Assembly (NCBI GenBank): GCA_024679535.1
Contig: JAIBDF010000003.1
Location: forward strand, 27,690-91,689
Source: Chromatiales bacterium
GTDB lineage: Bacteria; Pseudomonadota; Gammaproteobacteria; Steroidobacterales; Woeseiaceae
Length of the DNA stretch: 64,000 nt
Reading direction: 5' to 3'
Shown: positions 34,643 to 44,125 of the stretch, in pieces
Layout of the letters: each line of letters opens with the position of its first letter
How positions within the stretch are numbered: the stretch's first letter is position 1
Notes under the pieces: model-generated
Database searches by the model: none
What the model was told of the DNA's origin: nothing
Seen by the model: the letters and a program-made list of their open reading frames with translations, nothing else
Program-made: the position numbers and the translations under genes

Positions 34643-37477
34643 TCAACCCAGCCAGTCGTCCCATGTTTTGGCGACAAACGTCCGCATTTCGCGGAACTCG
34701 GCGGCCGGAACCAGCGGTGCTTGATCGTCCAGAGCAAGGTGATGCTGGCGCAAACGATAGGCCCGATAGGCATCCTGCAACGCATCGCCGATAGCCTGGT
34801 CGAGGCAACCTTCGGCCGTCAGGGCGTCAAGTTGACGAATGTTATCCGAGTAGAAAATCACGTCAGGCTTCTTTTGCGCCTGATCGAGCACAAGATACTG
34901 CACCAGGAACTCAATATCCCCGATGCCGCCGCGACCCTGTTTTAGATCGAACAGCTCACCGTTGCTACGATCGAGCTCCTTGCGCATGCGCTGCCGCATC
35001 GAGATCACATCAGCTGCGAGGGTATCGCGGCGTACACGCCCGATCAGCGTTTCGCGACGAATGCGTTCGAACTCATCGGCCACTGCCGCGCTGCCGGCGA
35101 CGGCGCGCGCCCGCAGCAGCGCCTGGTGTTCCCAGGTCCATGCGTTGTCCTCCTGGTAGCGCTCGAAGGCATCGGTGCTGGTGACGAGCAAGCCCCGGCG
35201 CCCGTCCGGTCGCAGACGCGTATCAACCTCATAAAGCTGACCCGAACCGGTTTGCGTGGTCAGGAAATGTACCAGTCGGCGTACCAGGCGACTGAAGAAG
35301 AGGCCATTGTCGAGTGGCTTGTCACCATCGGTCGTCTGTTTCGCGCCGCAGGAATTGTGCAGGAACACAATATCGAGATCGGAGCCATAGGAGAGCTCGA
35401 GTCCGCCCAGTTTGCCGTACGCGATGATGCCAAAGCCGGCCTCCTGGTCTACGTCGTTAATGCGGTACTTCGGTGCGCCATGTCGATCTACCAGATCGCG
35501 CCACGCAACCCGCAGCGCCTCCTCCAGTACAGCCTCGGCCAGCCAGGTCAAGCCGTCGCTGACCTTCATGATCGGCAGCTGCCCGTTGAAATCGGCAACG
35601 GCGATGCGGAACATCGTCGCCCGCTGGAACTGGCCAATTACCTGCATACAGGCTTCGCTGTCATTCTCTACCGCAAGCCGCTTGCCTAGCTCTGCGGAAA
35701 AATCCGCGCGCGTCACGGCACCGGTGTACAGGCGTGGATCGAGGAGTTCGTCCAACAGCGCCGGGAAGCGCGCAATCTGGTCTGCAATATAATGACTGCG
35801 CGCGCACAGGTCGACGAGACGCGCCAGCGCGCCGTGATTTTCATTCAGTAGCGCCAGGTAAGCACTGCGCCGCAGGATCTTCTCGACCACTGACAGGCTG
35901 CGACGCACCGCCCGCAGCGGCCACTCGCTTTTAGCTACCTCGGCCACAAGCAGTGGAATGAATCGTTGCAGGCGCTCCCGTGACGTGGCGTCGATCTGGC
36001 GCGTAGTGGTGTCGTTCGCAAAACCGACCAGAGCGTCTGCGACCCGGGCGGCGTTACTCACACCACTTTGCTCAAGGAGTGTGATCCAGGTGGCCTCGTC
36101 GGCTGCTGATTCCCAGGCCCGTGCCACATGTTCCCGCAGCGGCGTAGCAACCGCTTTTTCACGAAACGCCACCTGTTCGAATTGCGACGAGATATGGCTG
36201 CGATGCATCTCGATCGCTGCGGTCAGTGCGGCCCAGTCCGGATAGCCCATCGCCAGGCACAAACGTGCGCGATCAACATCGTCTGCAGGCAGCTCATGCG
36301 TCTGTCGATCGCGGATGGCCTGAATGAAATTTTCGAGGCGCCGCATGAAGCGATAAGCATCCCGCAGTCTGGCAGCCCCTTCCTCACTCAGGCCGCGGCT
36401 ACTGATCAGCCTCGGCAGAACTGTCTGCAGCTCCCGGGACTGTAAGTCCGGTTCACTGCCGCCCCGTACCAGCTGCAACGACTGCACGACAAATTCGGCC
36501 TCGCGAATCCCACCTGGCCCGAGTTTGACGTTGTCCTGGAGGTCACGCCGTTTCACTTCGGCCGAGATCATTGCATGCATTTCGCGCAGTGATTCAAACA
36601 CGCCGAAATCAATGTAGCGCCGGTACGCGAACGGCTGGATAAGGTTGCGGTACAGGTCTTCGACCACATCGTGCCCGGGGTCGGGTCCGACGACGCGCGC
36701 TTTTACGTAAGCGTAGCGCTCCCAGTCGCGACCATGTTGGAGGAGATAGGATTCGAGCGCGCCAAAACTCACGACGGGAGGGCCGCTCTCGCCAAAGGGT
36801 CGCAGGCGTGTGTCGATACGGAATACGAAACCGTCAACGGTGGTCTCATCCAGTAACGCGATGATCTTGCGCGACAGGCGGCCAAAGTACTCCTGCGCGC
36901 TAACCTGCTTCAGCCCATCAGTTTCGCCAGCCTCGGGAAATAGAAAGATAAGGTCGATGTCCGATGACAAATTGAGTTCGCGACCACCCAACTTGCCCAT
37001 GCCAAGTATGACCAGCGGTACCTTACCCCCGGCGGCGTCGCGAACAACCCCGTAGCGTGGCGCCAGGACCTTTTCGGCATATTGGCACGCAGCATCCAGT
37101 AGCCGGTCAGCGAGGCGCGAAAGCGACAGCAGTGTCTCGTCAAGGCTGGCCAGCCCGAACACTTCCCGCCAGATTACGTGCAGCATATAGCGGTTGCGGT
37201 ACTGACGAAGTTGCGCCTGGACTTCCGCAAGGTCGGCATCGCTCGCCGCAATGTCACTGACGAAGGCGTCGAGTTGCTGCGCGTCAGGGGCGTGATGGAG
37301 AACCGGGAGATTGCCAAGAAGCCACCCCTTCTCACGAATAGCGACTGCGCCTGCGAATTCGCTGCACGCTGCGAGCCTGACAAGGTCGTCGACCGGCCCG
37401 CCCTCGCCAAAGCGTTCGAACCAGCGCTCGGTCGGTTCGCGAAGTACGGCTGGCAATGTGTCGAGACTCACGCCCAT
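34643..37477 (-). CDS. glnE: Bifunctional glutamine synthetase adenylyltransferase/deadenylase
   Basis: About 944 residues from ATG 37477, close to E. coli GlnE (946); the track start adds 20 residues overlapping the upstream gene. It has two nucleotidyltransferase modules: ILGMGKLGGRELNLSSDIDL (deadenylylase, N-terminal) and IIAYGKLGGLELSYGSDLDI (adenylylase, C-terminal), separated by a helical regulatory region. It modifies glutamine synthetase according to the PII state. In Pseudomonas glnE also lies near waaF, but ilvE between them is absent here. Confidence 0.95.
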   Translation of the reverse strand: MGVSLDTLPAVLREPTERWFERFGEGGPVDDLVRLAACSEFAGAVAIREKGWLLGNLPVLHHAPDAQQLDAFVSDIAASDADLAEVQAQLRQYRNRYMLHVIWREVFGLASLDETLLSLSRLADRLLDAACQYAEKVLAPRYGVVRDAAGGKVPLVILGMGKLGGRELNLSSDIDLIFLFPEAGETDGLKQVSAQEYFGRLSRKIIALLDETTVDGFVFRIDTRLRPFGESGPPVVSFGALESYLLQHGRDWERYAYVKARVVGPDPGHDVVEDLYRNLIQPFAYRRYIDFGVFESLREMHAMISAEVKRRDLQDNVKLGPGGIREAEFVVQSLQLVRGGSEPDLQSRELQTVLPRLISSRGLSEEGAARLRDAYRFMRRLENFIQAIRDRQTHELPADDVDRARLCLAMGYPDWAALTAAIEMHRSHISSQFEQVAFREKAVATPLREHVARAWESAADEATWITLLEQSGVSNAARVADALVGFANDTTTRQIDATSRERLQRFIPLLVAEVAKSEWPLRAVRRSLSVVEKILRRSAYLALLNENHGALARLVDLCARSHYIADQIARFPALLDELLDPRLYTGAVTRADFSAELGKRLAVENDSEACMQVIGQFQRATMFRIAVADFNGQLPIMKVSDGLTWLAEAVLEEALRVAWRDLVDRHGAPKYRINDVDQEAGFGIIAYGKLGGLELSYGSDLDIVFLHNSCGAKQTTDGDKPLDNGLFFSRLVRRLVHFLTTQTGSGQLYEVDTRLRPDGRRGLLVTSTDAFERYQEDNAWTWEHQALLRARAVAGSAAVADEFERIRRETLIGRVRRDTLAADVISMRQRMRKELDRSNGELFDLKQGRGGIGDIEFLVQYLVLDQAQKKPDVIFYSDNIRQLDALTAEGCLDQAIGDALQDAYRAYRLRQHHLALDDQAPLVPAAEFREMRTFVAKTWDDWLG

Positions 37478-37515
37478 GGCGTGCAGTCTAACGAAGTTTT
37501 GGGGTGTTCCGGGTA

Positions 37516-39732
37516 CTACTGCGCCAGAGCCCTGCAATGGTCGGTGAGTTCCGCGAGCACAGAATCAATCGGGACCGGCTTGCCAAAAAAGTGGCCCTGC
37601 GCGTAATCGACGCCCAAAGAGACGAGCAAGTCACACGCCTGCTGGGTCTCGACGTATTCCGCGACAGTCTTCAGCTCCATCACCTTCGCGACCTTGGCGA
37701 TTGCAGCAACCATGGATTCCGAAATTCGGTTCCCTGTGATATCGCGAATAAATCCCCCGTCGATCTTGAGAGTGTCGACATTAAAGCTCTTCAGGTAGGC
37801 GAAGGAGCTCAGTCCGGCGCCGAAATCGTCGAGCGAAATCCTGCATCCCTGAATGCGCAGACGATCAATAAACGCCTGAGCCTTCTCCAGGTTGGAGACG
37901 GCTGCGGACTCTGTAATCTCAAAGCACAGCGCCGACGCAGGTACATTGCGGTGTTCGAGTTCACTCTCGATAAACTCGAGAATCTCGTCGTCACCCAGCG
38001 ACTGGCCGGACAGGTTGATCGAGAAGGTAATGTTCTTATCGGAAACAAACTCCCTTGCTTCGGAAAGCCTGCCGATGGCCGTTGATACCACCCATCGATC
38101 GATATGCGGCATCATGCGATAACGTTCCGCCGCAGAAAACAATGCATTTGTCGAGATCGGATTGCCCTCGGAGTCCGCCATCCGCAGCAGCACTTCAAAC
38201 TGAATGCCGTCGCTGCCGTCGGTGAGACTGACGATCGGCTGGGCGAGCAGCTCAAACGCATCGCCATCAAGCGCCTGCTGGATCTCGGCCACCAGCTGCA
38301 TATCATCGTAACGCCGAACGACACTCTGATTACATTCATCGTAGATTTCGATACGGTCGCGGCCGTGCTCTTTCGCTGACTCACAAGCCATTCGCGCAGT
38401 GGTCAGAGAGCTGCCATCATCTCCGCTGGCACGACTGAACTCCGCAATGCCAATACTCATCGTAATCTGCAACGACTTGTCACCCTCGAGATAACGCAGC
38501 GCATGGCCTTTCTCACGAATGACTTGCGCTAACTCGAGTGCGGTGTCTGTATTGGCATGGGTTAGCAGCATGCAAAAATCGTCACCGGTCAAGCGCGACA
38601 GTACGCCGCTTTTTGGCAGCTCCTCTTCGAGGAGTCTCGAAAAACGCATGATGACATCGTCACCTGCCTGACGACTGAAGGTATCGTTCACAAGCGACAG
38701 ATTGTCGAGGTCAAAATAGATCAACTGATGGACGTCGTCGTCTGACTCCAGTGCCTTCCAGGACTCACGCAGCTGGTCTTCGAACCCGGCGCGATTCATG
38801 AAGCCCGTCATGGCGTCGAAAGATCGCTCGATAACGTACTCGACCTTGCGCACGATATGCGTCATGAAACGACGGTCTGTTTTTGAGAAGTTCTTGTTCT
38901 CGACCCGGCCGAGCTGCGCGAGAACACCTTCGACATTTCCCTGGTTATCGAGCAGCGGGGTTAGCAGTGCCTGGTAGCCGTGTGCCGCCACATCTTCCGA
39001 ACCTTCGATCGCTGGAATCTGGAATACGACAGGATTGCGCTGACCATCGAGCATGGGCAACAACTGTTCAACCAGGTAGCGATCGAGAACCTTGCGGTTG
39101 ACGCCTTTCCAACTGGAGTGCGTGGCGCTTATACGTATCCGTTTCGACGGTATCAGCAACACGCTGTAGTGGATGCCGAGGTAGCGGCCGCTTTGTCCGA
39201 CGAGCTGCGCAAGACTCGAGTGCCGCGTCTTGGCACCGTGAATTTTTTCATCAACCGCGTAGACCAGCTCAAGCTCCTTCGCGATCTCAGCAACGCGGTC
39301 GTTCGCATCCCTGAGCTTGCGCTCGATATAGAAGCCCTCACCGATGACAGCAAGCGCCGGCTCGAGGATGTTCTTCAGGAGGCTGGGATTGAACCACGAT
39401 GCCTTACCTGCATTCCTGGAAAACAGTGCAACGAGTATTCCAAGCCGTTGGTTCTCTGCGCCAAACACAGGCAAAGCGATTGCCGTCCGGCCCGAACTCA
39501 GTGTCCTGCGCAGGATACCGTCACCCTCGGCCAGGTCTGTAATGACTTCCGCAGGAAGATCCCTGACAAAATTGTCGATCTCGTAATCGTCGGCTCCGTC
39601 GCTGCTCCAGACACATTCACGCCTGGTGTCGTAAAAGCAAAAACACTGCGCGCGCGGGGCGAGCGAATACAACAGGCCTTCGGCCTTGCCGATATTCTTC
39701 TTCGCTGTCAGGTCATGCAGGTCTGCCGTCAT
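37516..39732 (-). CDS. GAF-like / degenerate GGDEF / EAL signalling protein (c-di-GMP phosphodiesterase)
   Basis: About 738 residues from ATG 39732 (MTADLHDLTAKKNIGKAEGL). The N-terminal half holds GAF-like sensor sequence and a coiled linker. The GGDEF domain is present but its signature is TGDDF in VLSRLTGDDFCMLL, so cyclase activity is unlikely. The EAL domain appears intact: FEVLLRM, FSINLSGQSL, CFEITESAAV, ISLDDFGAGLSSFAYLK and VAEYVET. Net hydrolysis of c-di-GMP is inferred. No neighbour indicates its pathway. Confidence 0.88.
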   Translation of the reverse strand: MTADLHDLTAKKNIGKAEGLLYSLAPRAQCFCFYDTRRECVWSSDGADDYEIDNFVRDLPAEVITDLAEGDGILRRTLSSGRTAIALPVFGAENQRLGILVALFSRNAGKASWFNPSLLKNILEPALAVIGEGFYIERKLRDANDRVAEIAKELELVYAVDEKIHGAKTRHSSLAQLVGQSGRYLGIHYSVLLIPSKRIRISATHSSWKGVNRKVLDRYLVEQLLPMLDGQRNPVVFQIPAIEGSEDVAAHGYQALLTPLLDNQGNVEGVLAQLGRVENKNFSKTDRRFMTHIVRKVEYVIERSFDAMTGFMNRAGFEDQLRESWKALESDDDVHQLIYFDLDNLSLVNDTFSRQAGDDVIMRFSRLLEEELPKSGVLSRLTGDDFCMLLTHANTDTALELAQVIREKGHALRYLEGDKSLQITMSIGIAEFSRASGDDGSSLTTARMACESAKEHGRDRIEIYDECNQSVVRRYDDMQLVAEIQQALDGDAFELLAQPIVSLTDGSDGIQFEVLLRMADSEGNPISTNALFSAAERYRMMPHIDRWVVSTAIGRLSEAREFVSDKNITFSINLSGQSLGDDEILEFIESELEHRNVPASALCFEITESAAVSNLEKAQAFIDRLRIQGCRISLDDFGAGLSSFAYLKSFNVDTLKIDGGFIRDITGNRISESMVAAIAKVAKVMELKTVAEYVETQQACDLLVSLGVDYAQGHFFGKPVPIDSVLAELTDHCRALAQ

Positions 39733-39878
39733 CCCGGCTCCGTGCGAAGCGCGCAAAAGTAGAAGCCCACGATGCCAGCCAGAAGCCTGTCCGGCTGTGA
39801 CGCAAGTCTCAGCAGAGCCGATTTCCCGTTTTTTTTCAGCTAATTACGGGTTTTTGACCAATTGGACACTTCGCGCCG

Positions 39879-40832
39879 CTACAGTGCGAGGAGCCAGTCA
39901 TCGTCTGAGCCTTCGTTCACACCCTCGAATAAGGGCGTACTCAGGTAGCGCTCGCCGGTATCGGGCAGCATCGCGAGGATCACCGTACCTTCCGCTGCCT
40001 CGTCTGCGATATCCAGCGCCGTCGCGAGCGTCGCTCCCGCAGAGATACCGGTGAAGATTCCTTCCTTCGCGGCCAGTTCACGTGACACCGCGATCGCACG
40101 GTCATCGGATATCGAACGCAGCTCATCAAAGATCTCCCGGTTGAGGACTTTTGGTATGAAATCGGGCGTCCAGCCCTGGATTTTGTGGGGAGCCCAATCT
40201 GAGCCGGCAAGCAGGGCTGCAGCAGCCGGCTCGGTCGCGACGACCTTGAGATCGGGTCGCGCCGCTTTGAGTATTTCGCCTGCGCCGGTCATGGTGCCGC
40301 CCGTGCCGTAACCGGTGACCCAGTAGTCGAGACGCTTACCTGCAAAATCGGTCAGGATCTCAGGGCCCGTTGTGTTGCGGTGAAATGCCGGGTTCGCCGG
40401 ATTCTCGAATTGGCGTGCGAGGAACCAGTCGTACTGATCGGCAAGTTCCTGCGCCTTCTTGACCATGCCGGTGCCGCGCTCGGCGGCCGGCGTTAGGACG
40501 ACCTTCGCGCCGAGGCCACGCATCACCTGGCGCCGCTCGACCGAAAACGAATCGGCCATGACCGCGACAAAAGGATAACCCTTTGCCGCACAAACCATGG
40601 CCAGTGCGATGCCTGTATTTCCCGAGGTCGCCTCGATAACCGTTTGCCCTGGTTGCAGGATGCCCTTGTGCTCGGCATCGGTGATGATCGCGAATGCGAG
40701 TCGGTCCTTGACCGAGGACATTGGGTTAAAGGACTCGACTTTGACGTACAAATCAACATGATCGGGACCCATGCGATTTAGTCGAACCACAGGCGTGTTT
40801 CCTATCGTTTCCAGAATATTGTTATAGATCAT
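39879..40832 (-). CDS. cysK: Cysteine synthase A (O-acetylserine sulfhydrylase)
   Basis: A 317-residue PLP enzyme. The PLP Lys is in MSSVKDRLAFAII, the substrate loop is EATSGNTGIALAMV, and the phosphate loop is TGYGTGGTMTGAGEIL. The C-terminal SxP-type PLP contact is in MLPDTGERYLSTPLFEG. It makes cysteine from O-acetylserine and sulfide. It is divergent from a cysB-type regulator, the expected controller. CysK fits better than CysM by the STPLF ending. Confidence 0.93.
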   Translation of the reverse strand: MIYNNILETIGNTPVVRLNRMGPDHVDLYVKVESFNPMSSVKDRLAFAIITDAEHKGILQPGQTVIEATSGNTGIALAMVCAAKGYPFVAVMADSFSVERRQVMRGLGAKVVLTPAAERGTGMVKKAQELADQYDWFLARQFENPANPAFHRNTTGPEILTDFAGKRLDYWVTGYGTGGTMTGAGEILKAARPDLKVVATEPAAAALLAGSDWAPHKIQGWTPDFIPKVLNREIFDELRSISDDRAIAVSRELAAKEGIFTGISAGATLATALDIADEAAEGTVILAMLPDTGERYLSTPLFEGVNEGSDDDWLLAL

Positions 40833-40877
40833 TGCTTTGTCCTTGTTATTTCCGGCTACCTGCTGTGTTTACCACAA

Positions 40878-40905
40878 AACCGGCACGCATGCCTTGGTGC
40901 CGGTT
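40878..40905. promoter_or_regulatory. Inverted repeat in the cysK-cysB intergenic region
   Basis: AACCGGCAC, ten-base spacer, GTGCCGGTT: a perfect 9-bp dyad, 46 bases upstream of cysK and about 130 upstream of cysB. It could be an operator or a leader hairpin. It is not an obvious CysB consensus. Confidence 0.45.
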
Positions 40906-41037
40906 AAACGTTAATAGCCTATTGTTATAAGAATCTGCTATACGTTGCGACCATGCCACGATCGTGAATGAAACTGAACAGTCGCGGTACGGTCCTACTA
41001 CTATTCACAGTGCATTCAGTGCCACAACCACAGACCG

Positions 41038-42048
41038 ATGAAACTGCAACAACTCAAGTACCTTCTCGCGATTTTCGAAAACGGCCTCAATATCACGGCC
41101 GCTGCCGAACGCCTGTACACGTCACAGCCGGGCGTAAGTAAACAGTTAAAGCTGCTGGAAGAAGAGCTTGGCGTGCAGATTTTCACGCGCAAGGGCAAGA
41201 GTCTCGGCGGTGTAACCCCTGCCGGCGAGCGGATAATCGAGCGTGCAAGGGTCATCATGCAGGAGGTCGATAACATTCGCAGCCTCGCTGCCGACTACTA
41301 CGAACAAGAAGATGGCTCCCTGTCGATCGGCACGACGCACACGCAGGCGCGCTATGTGCTGCCCGAGATCATCGCCGAATTTCGCAAGCGCTTCCCAAAT
41401 GTCGGACTGAACCTGCACCAGGGAACCTCGGAACAGATTGCCGATATGGTTCAGGGCAACAAGATTGACTTCGCTATTGCCACGGGCTCCCAGCACCTGT
41501 TTTCGGACCTGCTGCTCGTACCCAGCTATCACTGGGACCGCTCGATCATCGTCCCACACGGACACCCGCTCACCGGGATCGATCGAAAGATTACCTTGCA
41601 TGACCTGGCCGACTATCCGCTCGTAACCTATGTGTTCAGTTTCAGCGGCGAATCATCACTCAAGCGGGCGTTCGCGGATGAGGGACTTGAGCCCAACGTT
41701 GGGTTTACGGCCCGTGATGCTGATGTCATCAAGACCTACGTTCGCATGGGGCTCGGCGTCGGCATCGTCGCCAGCATGGCCGCGGATTGTGCCGACAAGA
41801 AAGACCTGCAGGTCATCGATGCGGAAGGACTGTTTCCGCGCAGCACGACGTGGATTGGCTATCGCCGCGATGCGGTCATGCGGCGCTACATGCTCGAGTT
41901 CTTGCAACTGTTCGCGCCGCATATGGAGGACAAACAGCTTGACGACCTGCGCCGCGCCAGCACACAGGAAGCGGTGGACGAGCTGTTTCATGACCGGCAA
42001 CTGCCGCTGCGCGGCGGCTGTGGCGATACCGTAACGGCAGCTGCCTAG
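41038..42048 (+). CDS. cysB: LysR-type regulator CysB family
   Basis: A 336-residue LysR regulator. The winged HTH is at residues 1-60 (LNITAAAERLYTSQPGVSKQ). A long effector domain includes TTHTQARYVLPEIIAEFRKR, a CysB-family signature for N-acetylserine and sulfate sensing. It activates sulfur assimilation and cysteine synthesis genes in E. coli. It is divergent from cysK across 205 bases, so direct control is likely. The C-terminal tail is slightly longer than in E. coli CysB (324). Confidence 0.93.
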   Translation: MKLQQLKYLLAIFENGLNITAAAERLYTSQPGVSKQLKLLEEELGVQIFTRKGKSLGGVTPAGERIIERARVIMQEVDNIRSLAADYYEQEDGSLSIGTTHTQARYVLPEIIAEFRKRFPNVGLNLHQGTSEQIADMVQGNKIDFAIATGSQHLFSDLLLVPSYHWDRSIIVPHGHPLTGIDRKITLHDLADYPLVTYVFSFSGESSLKRAFADEGLEPNVGFTARDADVIKTYVRMGLGVGIVASMAADCADKKDLQVIDAEGLFPRSTTWIGYRRDAVMRRYMLEFLQLFAPHMEDKQLDDLRRASTQEAVDELFHDRQLPLRGGCGDTVTAAA

Positions 42049-42051
42049 CGG

Positions 42052-42639
42052 CTAGTAAATGCGAATTCCGCCGTGACGCCTGCGGTTGCGGTAATCAGAC
42101 CACCAAAGACCACCCAGCAGGCCAACAATCAGGCATACCAGCGCAGCGCCACCGACCCAGCGCAGCGGCATGCTGCCCTTGTACTGCTCCTTCATACCCT
42201 GGATTGAGGCGTTTTCGTCCCGCAACGCGGTGATCTCCCCCTGGGCTTTCTCGAGTTGAGCAATGAGAGATGACGTTTCGTTGCGCAGGGCATCAATGGT
42301 TGCGGCCGGCTCTGCGAACGCCTGCTTCGCCTGTTCGAGTTCAGCAGCCAGCGCGTCGCGTTCAAGAATGGTCTCCTCGACGATCAGCTTTGCCGGTTTG
42401 CTATCCACAAGGTAGGCGCTCTTCACCCAACCCTCCGCGCCATCCGGCAGGCGGACGTTCGCATAGTTGACTGCGCGAATCAGGACCTCCATCGACTGAC
42501 CGCTGTCGAGCGTTCGAAACGCGCGACCGCTCGTATCCTCGGCTTCATACAGGCCGAGTTTTAGATTGTCAGTAACATAGGCTGTCTCCGCCGCCACCAC
42601 GATAGGCAACAACGCGAGAACCCCAATAATCAAACGCAT
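42052..42639 (-). CDS. TIGR04211-type SH3 domain protein
   Basis: A 195-residue envelope protein. It has a signal peptide (residues 1-16), a bacterial SH3 domain (TAYVTDNLKLGLYEAEDTSG through GWVKSAYLVD), a coiled coil (about 95-145) and a C-terminal membrane helix (WVGGAALVCLIVGLLGGLWW). The architecture matches the YgiM/TIGR04211 family, whose function is unknown. It converges with cysB, leaving 3 bases between the two stops. Confidence 0.88.
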   Translation of the reverse strand: MRLIIGVLALLPIVVAAETAYVTDNLKLGLYEAEDTSGRAFRTLDSGQSMEVLIRAVNYANVRLPDGAEGWVKSAYLVDSKPAKLIVEETILERDALAAELEQAKQAFAEPAATIDALRNETSSLIAQLEKAQGEITALRDENASIQGMKEQYKGSMPLRWVGGAALVCLIVGLLGGLWWSDYRNRRRHGGIRIY

Positions 42640-42697
42640 AGTCGATCTCCAGTGCTGTGCGCGAGTGTACTACAAGCGAAATGCTTGGCCGTATGAA

Positions 42698-44125
42698 CTA
42701 CTGCTCGTACAGCCAGCGGAGTAATGCTTCCTGGACTTCCTCGCCCGGACCGCGATGGATATCTTCGAAATTGTGCAGCACAACCACACTGAAACGCCGA
42801 CCGGACCTGGCCTGCAGATAGCCCGCGATTGCGGTAACGTGGTCAAGCGAACCGGTCTTCAGATGGGCTTTGCCAACAAGCTCGCCACCCCTGAAGCGAC
42901 GGGACAGTGTGCCGTCAAGACCTGTTAAAGACATCGATGCAAGATATTCGGGCATGTAGGGCTGCTGCCAGGCGAAGCGTAATAATGACGACATATCGAC
43001 TGCAGTTATGCGGGATTCCCGCGACAGCCCGGCGCCATTTGCCACAGCAAGCTCGGCAGGTTCGAGTCCATTATCGCTGAGCCATTTGCCAATCACTTTT
43101 CGCCCGCCCATCTCGGTACCCGGCGGGCCGAGAACCTCGGCTGCCAGCGTGTAAAGCACCTGGCGCGCCATGACGTTATTGCTGTGCTTGTTGACGCTCG
43201 CGATCATCTCGGTGAGCGACGGCGACTCAAACGTAAAAACGGGTTCCATGTCTTCTGGCGCAACAGCCTTGCGCCACCCGCCGTCGAACGCTCCTCCCGA
43301 GTCCCGCCATAATGACGAGAACAGCCCGTAGGCAAATTCATTATGGGACAACACGGTCCGATCCATCGCGTAGCGCTTGCAGCCTTTCGGAAACCGTCCT
43401 GAAAAGGTCACATGGTCGTTGTCGCCATTGTTTGTAACCGTTATCCCGCGCTGGTATCCACCGCAGTAACCCGGTACGAGCTGCAGGCGATTGTCCACGC
43501 CCAGATTGCCGAGTTGCGGGTCGAGTCGGACCGCCACCGACTGACCGTCCGGCTCAAACCAGTAGCGCACTACTTTAAAGTTCATGAGTAATGCATTCGG
43601 CGCAACGTTGTACGCACGCAGCGGTTGTTTGTCGAATGCGGCGGGATCGTACTCGCCAATATCGAAATAGCTGTCATCAAGCAGCAGATCGCCCGCGATG
43701 TTGTCGATGCCTGAGTGACGAATTCCGCGCAGCATTTGCCAGACGCGCTCGGTTACAAGAAACGGATCGCCGTACCCCTTCAACAGCAGGTCGCCGTCCA
43801 GTATCCCATCCTCGATCACCCCGAGCGCATAAATGTCGGTCTTCCATCGGTAGGCAGGACCCAGAACATCGAGCGCGACCAGGGTGGTTAGCAGTTTCAT
43901 GGTCGACGCTGGATTACGCGGTTCCTCGGGCAGCCATGTCAGGACAACTTCACCGGTGTCGACATCTTCGATGTGAACGCTCAACGATTCCTGCGGCACC
44001 TGACGTACCTGGAGCGCGCTGCGAACACCAGCCGGCAGCGCTTCCTCCGCCGCCTGCGTTGCGCCGTGGCACACGAGCAAGGCCATCAGCAGGCTGGCAA
44101 ACAGGTAACGCAAACAGTCAGGCAT
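42698..44125 (-). CDS. dacB: D-alanyl-D-alanine carboxypeptidase/endopeptidase (PBP4 type)
   Basis: About 475 residues from ATG 44125 (MPDCLRYLFASLLMALLVC), with a signal peptide. Penicillin-binding motifs are SxxK in NPASTMKLLTTLVALD, SxN in ASVNKHSNNVMARQ and KTG in HLKTGSLDHVTAIAGYL. A long insertion after SxxK is typical of the S13 family. It trims or cleaves peptidoglycan cross-links in the periplasm. The start overlaps the stop of the TVP38 gene, so it is the third gene of a sigma54-activator operon. Confidence 0.93.
   Translation of the reverse strand: MPDCLRYLFASLLMALLVCHGATQAAEEALPAGVRSALQVRQVPQESLSVHIEDVDTGEVVLTWLPEEPRNPASTMKLLTTLVALDVLGPAYRWKTDIYALGVIEDGILDGDLLLKGYGDPFLVTERVWQMLRGIRHSGIDNIAGDLLLDDSYFDIGEYDPAAFDKQPLRAYNVAPNALLMNFKVVRYWFEPDGQSVAVRLDPQLGNLGVDNRLQLVPGYCGGYQRGITVTNNGDNDHVTFSGRFPKGCKRYAMDRTVLSHNEFAYGLFSSLWRDSGGAFDGGWRKAVAPEDMEPVFTFESPSLTEMIASVNKHSNNVMARQVLYTLAAEVLGPPGTEMGGRKVIGKWLSDNGLEPAELAVANGAGLSRESRITAVDMSSLLRFAWQQPYMPEYLASMSLTGLDGTLSRRFRGGELVGKAHLKTGSLDHVTAIAGYLQARSGRRFSVVVLHNFEDIHRGPGEEVQEALLRWLYEQ

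Noticed and set aside
35126-35689. 187-residue plus-strand ORF
   Set aside because: Antisense shadow of glnE.
38980-39762. 260-residue plus-strand ORF
   Set aside because: Antisense shadow of the GGDEF/EAL gene.
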